Shown: positions 63,316 through 64,000 of the stretch, in pieces
Layout: each line of letters opens with the position of its first letter
How positions within the stretch are numbered: position 1 is the first letter of the stretch
Assembly: GCF_036964665.1 (NCBI RefSeq)
Contig: NZ_JBAMDA010000001.1
Span: 3,242,652-3,306,651, forward strand
Reading direction: 5' to 3'
Origin: Nitrobacter sp. NHB1
Lineage (GTDB): Bacteria; Pseudomonadota; Alphaproteobacteria; Rhizobiales; Xanthobacteraceae
DNA length: 64,000 nt
The notes under the pieces: generated by a model
Seen by the model: the letters and a program-made list of their open reading frames with translations, nothing else
Database searches by the model: none
Told to the model about the DNA's origin: nothing
Translations under genes and position numbers: made by a program

Positions 63316-64000
63316 CTATGAGGGACCCGGTCCCATTGCGAAAGTCACATCTTCCAACAATGCGACTTCATTGTCTTCCAGCGTGCGGGGTTTGGAGTCG
63401 AGAATGCACAGTGCCCCGATTATCAGACCGTCGGTTGCGCGTAGCGGCGAACCGGCGTAGAAGCGCATGTTCCATTGCGCGATCGTCTCGTTATCGGCAA
63501 AGCGCGGATCGCGCTCAATATCCGAAACGACTAGCGTCTTGTCGTTGGCTACGACGTAGTTGCAGATCGCGTGATCGCGGTCCATCGCTAGCAACGTGCC
63601 TGCATTATCGGTGATGGCGTCTGGCAATTTTCCACTTTGTCCGACGAAGTATTCGCGACCCTTGTCGATAGCGGTGATCACGGCAACGCTGGTGTTGAAT
63701 ACGTCGGCGGCACGCTTGGCGAGTGCATCCAGAGCTTCACGTTTCTCACCCTCCAAGACCCCGGTCGCTTTTAGCGCGTCGACACGCTCTGCGTCGTTGT
63801 CAGGCACGGTGGCTTTTTGGGCTGCCTTGGCTTCTTCGGGGTCGATGATGCGGTGAATACGACGAACCGCCTCCTCAACCGAAGTCACGACAGTATCGGC
63901 TTTGAGCGCTGAAAGGGATTCGTCGGTCAGCAGTTCCGGCGGCGCGTTCCATAGCGCAAGGACGATGCGCAGATTCGGCCATCGTCTTCGCAGACGCCGG
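63316..64000 (-). CDS. GAF-domain protein, 5' end outside the window
   Basis: The frame is open from the window edge to the stop at 63316, so the true start lies beyond 64000; a GTG at 63888 is internal. About 40 residues (WPNLRIVLALWNAPPELLTD, VVTSVEEAVRRIHRIIDPEE) precede a GAF domain: RAADVFNTSVAVITAIDKGR, DHAICNYVVANDKTLVVSDI, ERDPRFADNETIAQWNMRFY and GALCILDSKPRTLEDNEVAL. GAF domains bind small ligands or sense redox and light. The last residues (DVTFAMGPGPS) do not look native, so the 3' end may be truncated by nearby transposition. Confidence 0.75.
   Translation of the reverse strand, partial: RRLRRRWPNLRIVLALWNAPPELLTDESLSALKADTVVTSVEEAVRRIHRIIDPEEAKAAQKATVPDNDAERVDALKATGVLEGEKREALDALAKRAADVFNTSVAVITAIDKGREYFVGQSGKLPDAITDNAGTLLAMDRDHAICNYVVANDKTLVVSDIERDPRFADNETIAQWNMRFYAGSPLRATDGLIIGALCILDSKPRTLEDNEVALLEDVTFAMGPGPS

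Overview
This window is a heavily insertion-sequence-loaded accessory region of a high-GC alphaproteobacterium. The imuA-imuB-dnaE2 cassette with a GAAC-N7-GAAC LexA box, the stress-type DUF3618/holin/BrkB proteins and the transposon families all point to the Nitrobacteraceae/Bradyrhizobiaceae (Bradyrhizobium, Nitrobacter or Rhodopseudomonas type). The genus is inferred, not proven. I saw no rRNA, tRNA or CRISPR array. Transposase genes and fragments come from at least eleven families (IS21, IS1380, IS4, IS256, IS481-like, IS3, IS5, IS630, IS110/IS1111, IS66, ISL3), plus a serine-recombinase element.

Layout. 1-2.7 kb is a scrapheap of broken transposases and the edge of an IS21 copy. 2.7-5.2 kb holds an IS256 transposase and an L,D-transpeptidase. 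5.2-18.75 kb is a defence island. On the minus strand runs a tightly coupled operon: Vsr nick endonuclease (frameshifted), cytosine-C5 methyltransferase, GHKL (MutL/MORC-like) ATPase, Z1-domain helicase-like ATPase, DUF4420 PD-(D/E)XK protein and AIPR protein. A convergent plus-strand gene encodes an Mrr/AspBHI-like endonuclease. The AIPR gene is cut by a complete 2611-bp IS21 element with a 6-bp target duplication, and removing the element restores the reading frame exactly. 18.9-20.6 kb has an SRAP remnant decapitated by an IS5 element. 20.7-28.4 kb is an SOS mutagenesis block: a UvrD-like helicase (frameshifted) divergent from imuA-imuB-dnaE2, with the LexA box between them. 28.4-30.5 kb has a truncated iron-permease-like gene and an intact IS4 element. 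30.7-34.9 kb is a four-gene minus-strand operon of membrane/amphipathic stress proteins, divergent from a BrkB/YihY gene and bracketed by a ~170-bp direct repeat.

35.4-63 kb is nested mobile DNA. An IS630 is split by a second complete IS21 (7-bp duplication). An IS481-like transposase is split by a serine-recombinase element at TACAA. Phage terminase and lytic transglycosylase fragments are present. A second IS4 copy interrupts a small secreted-protein gene (9-bp duplication). Further on are a topoisomerase pseudogene, two paralogous tiny CxxC proteins, an IS66 split by an IS1111-type element, an IS3 split by another IS1111-type element, an ISL3 with an internal amber stop, and a further IS110. 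The window ends inside a GAF-domain gene.

The most interesting biology is the methyltransferase/ATPase/Z1/AIPR restriction-type operon and its apparent inactivation by IS21 and by frameshift. Next come the well-bounded IS1111 elements, whose non-coding ends may encode bridge RNAs. Several lesions are single-base homopolymer indels (vsr, uvrD-like, IS3 orfB), so some pseudogene calls depend on base-call accuracy.
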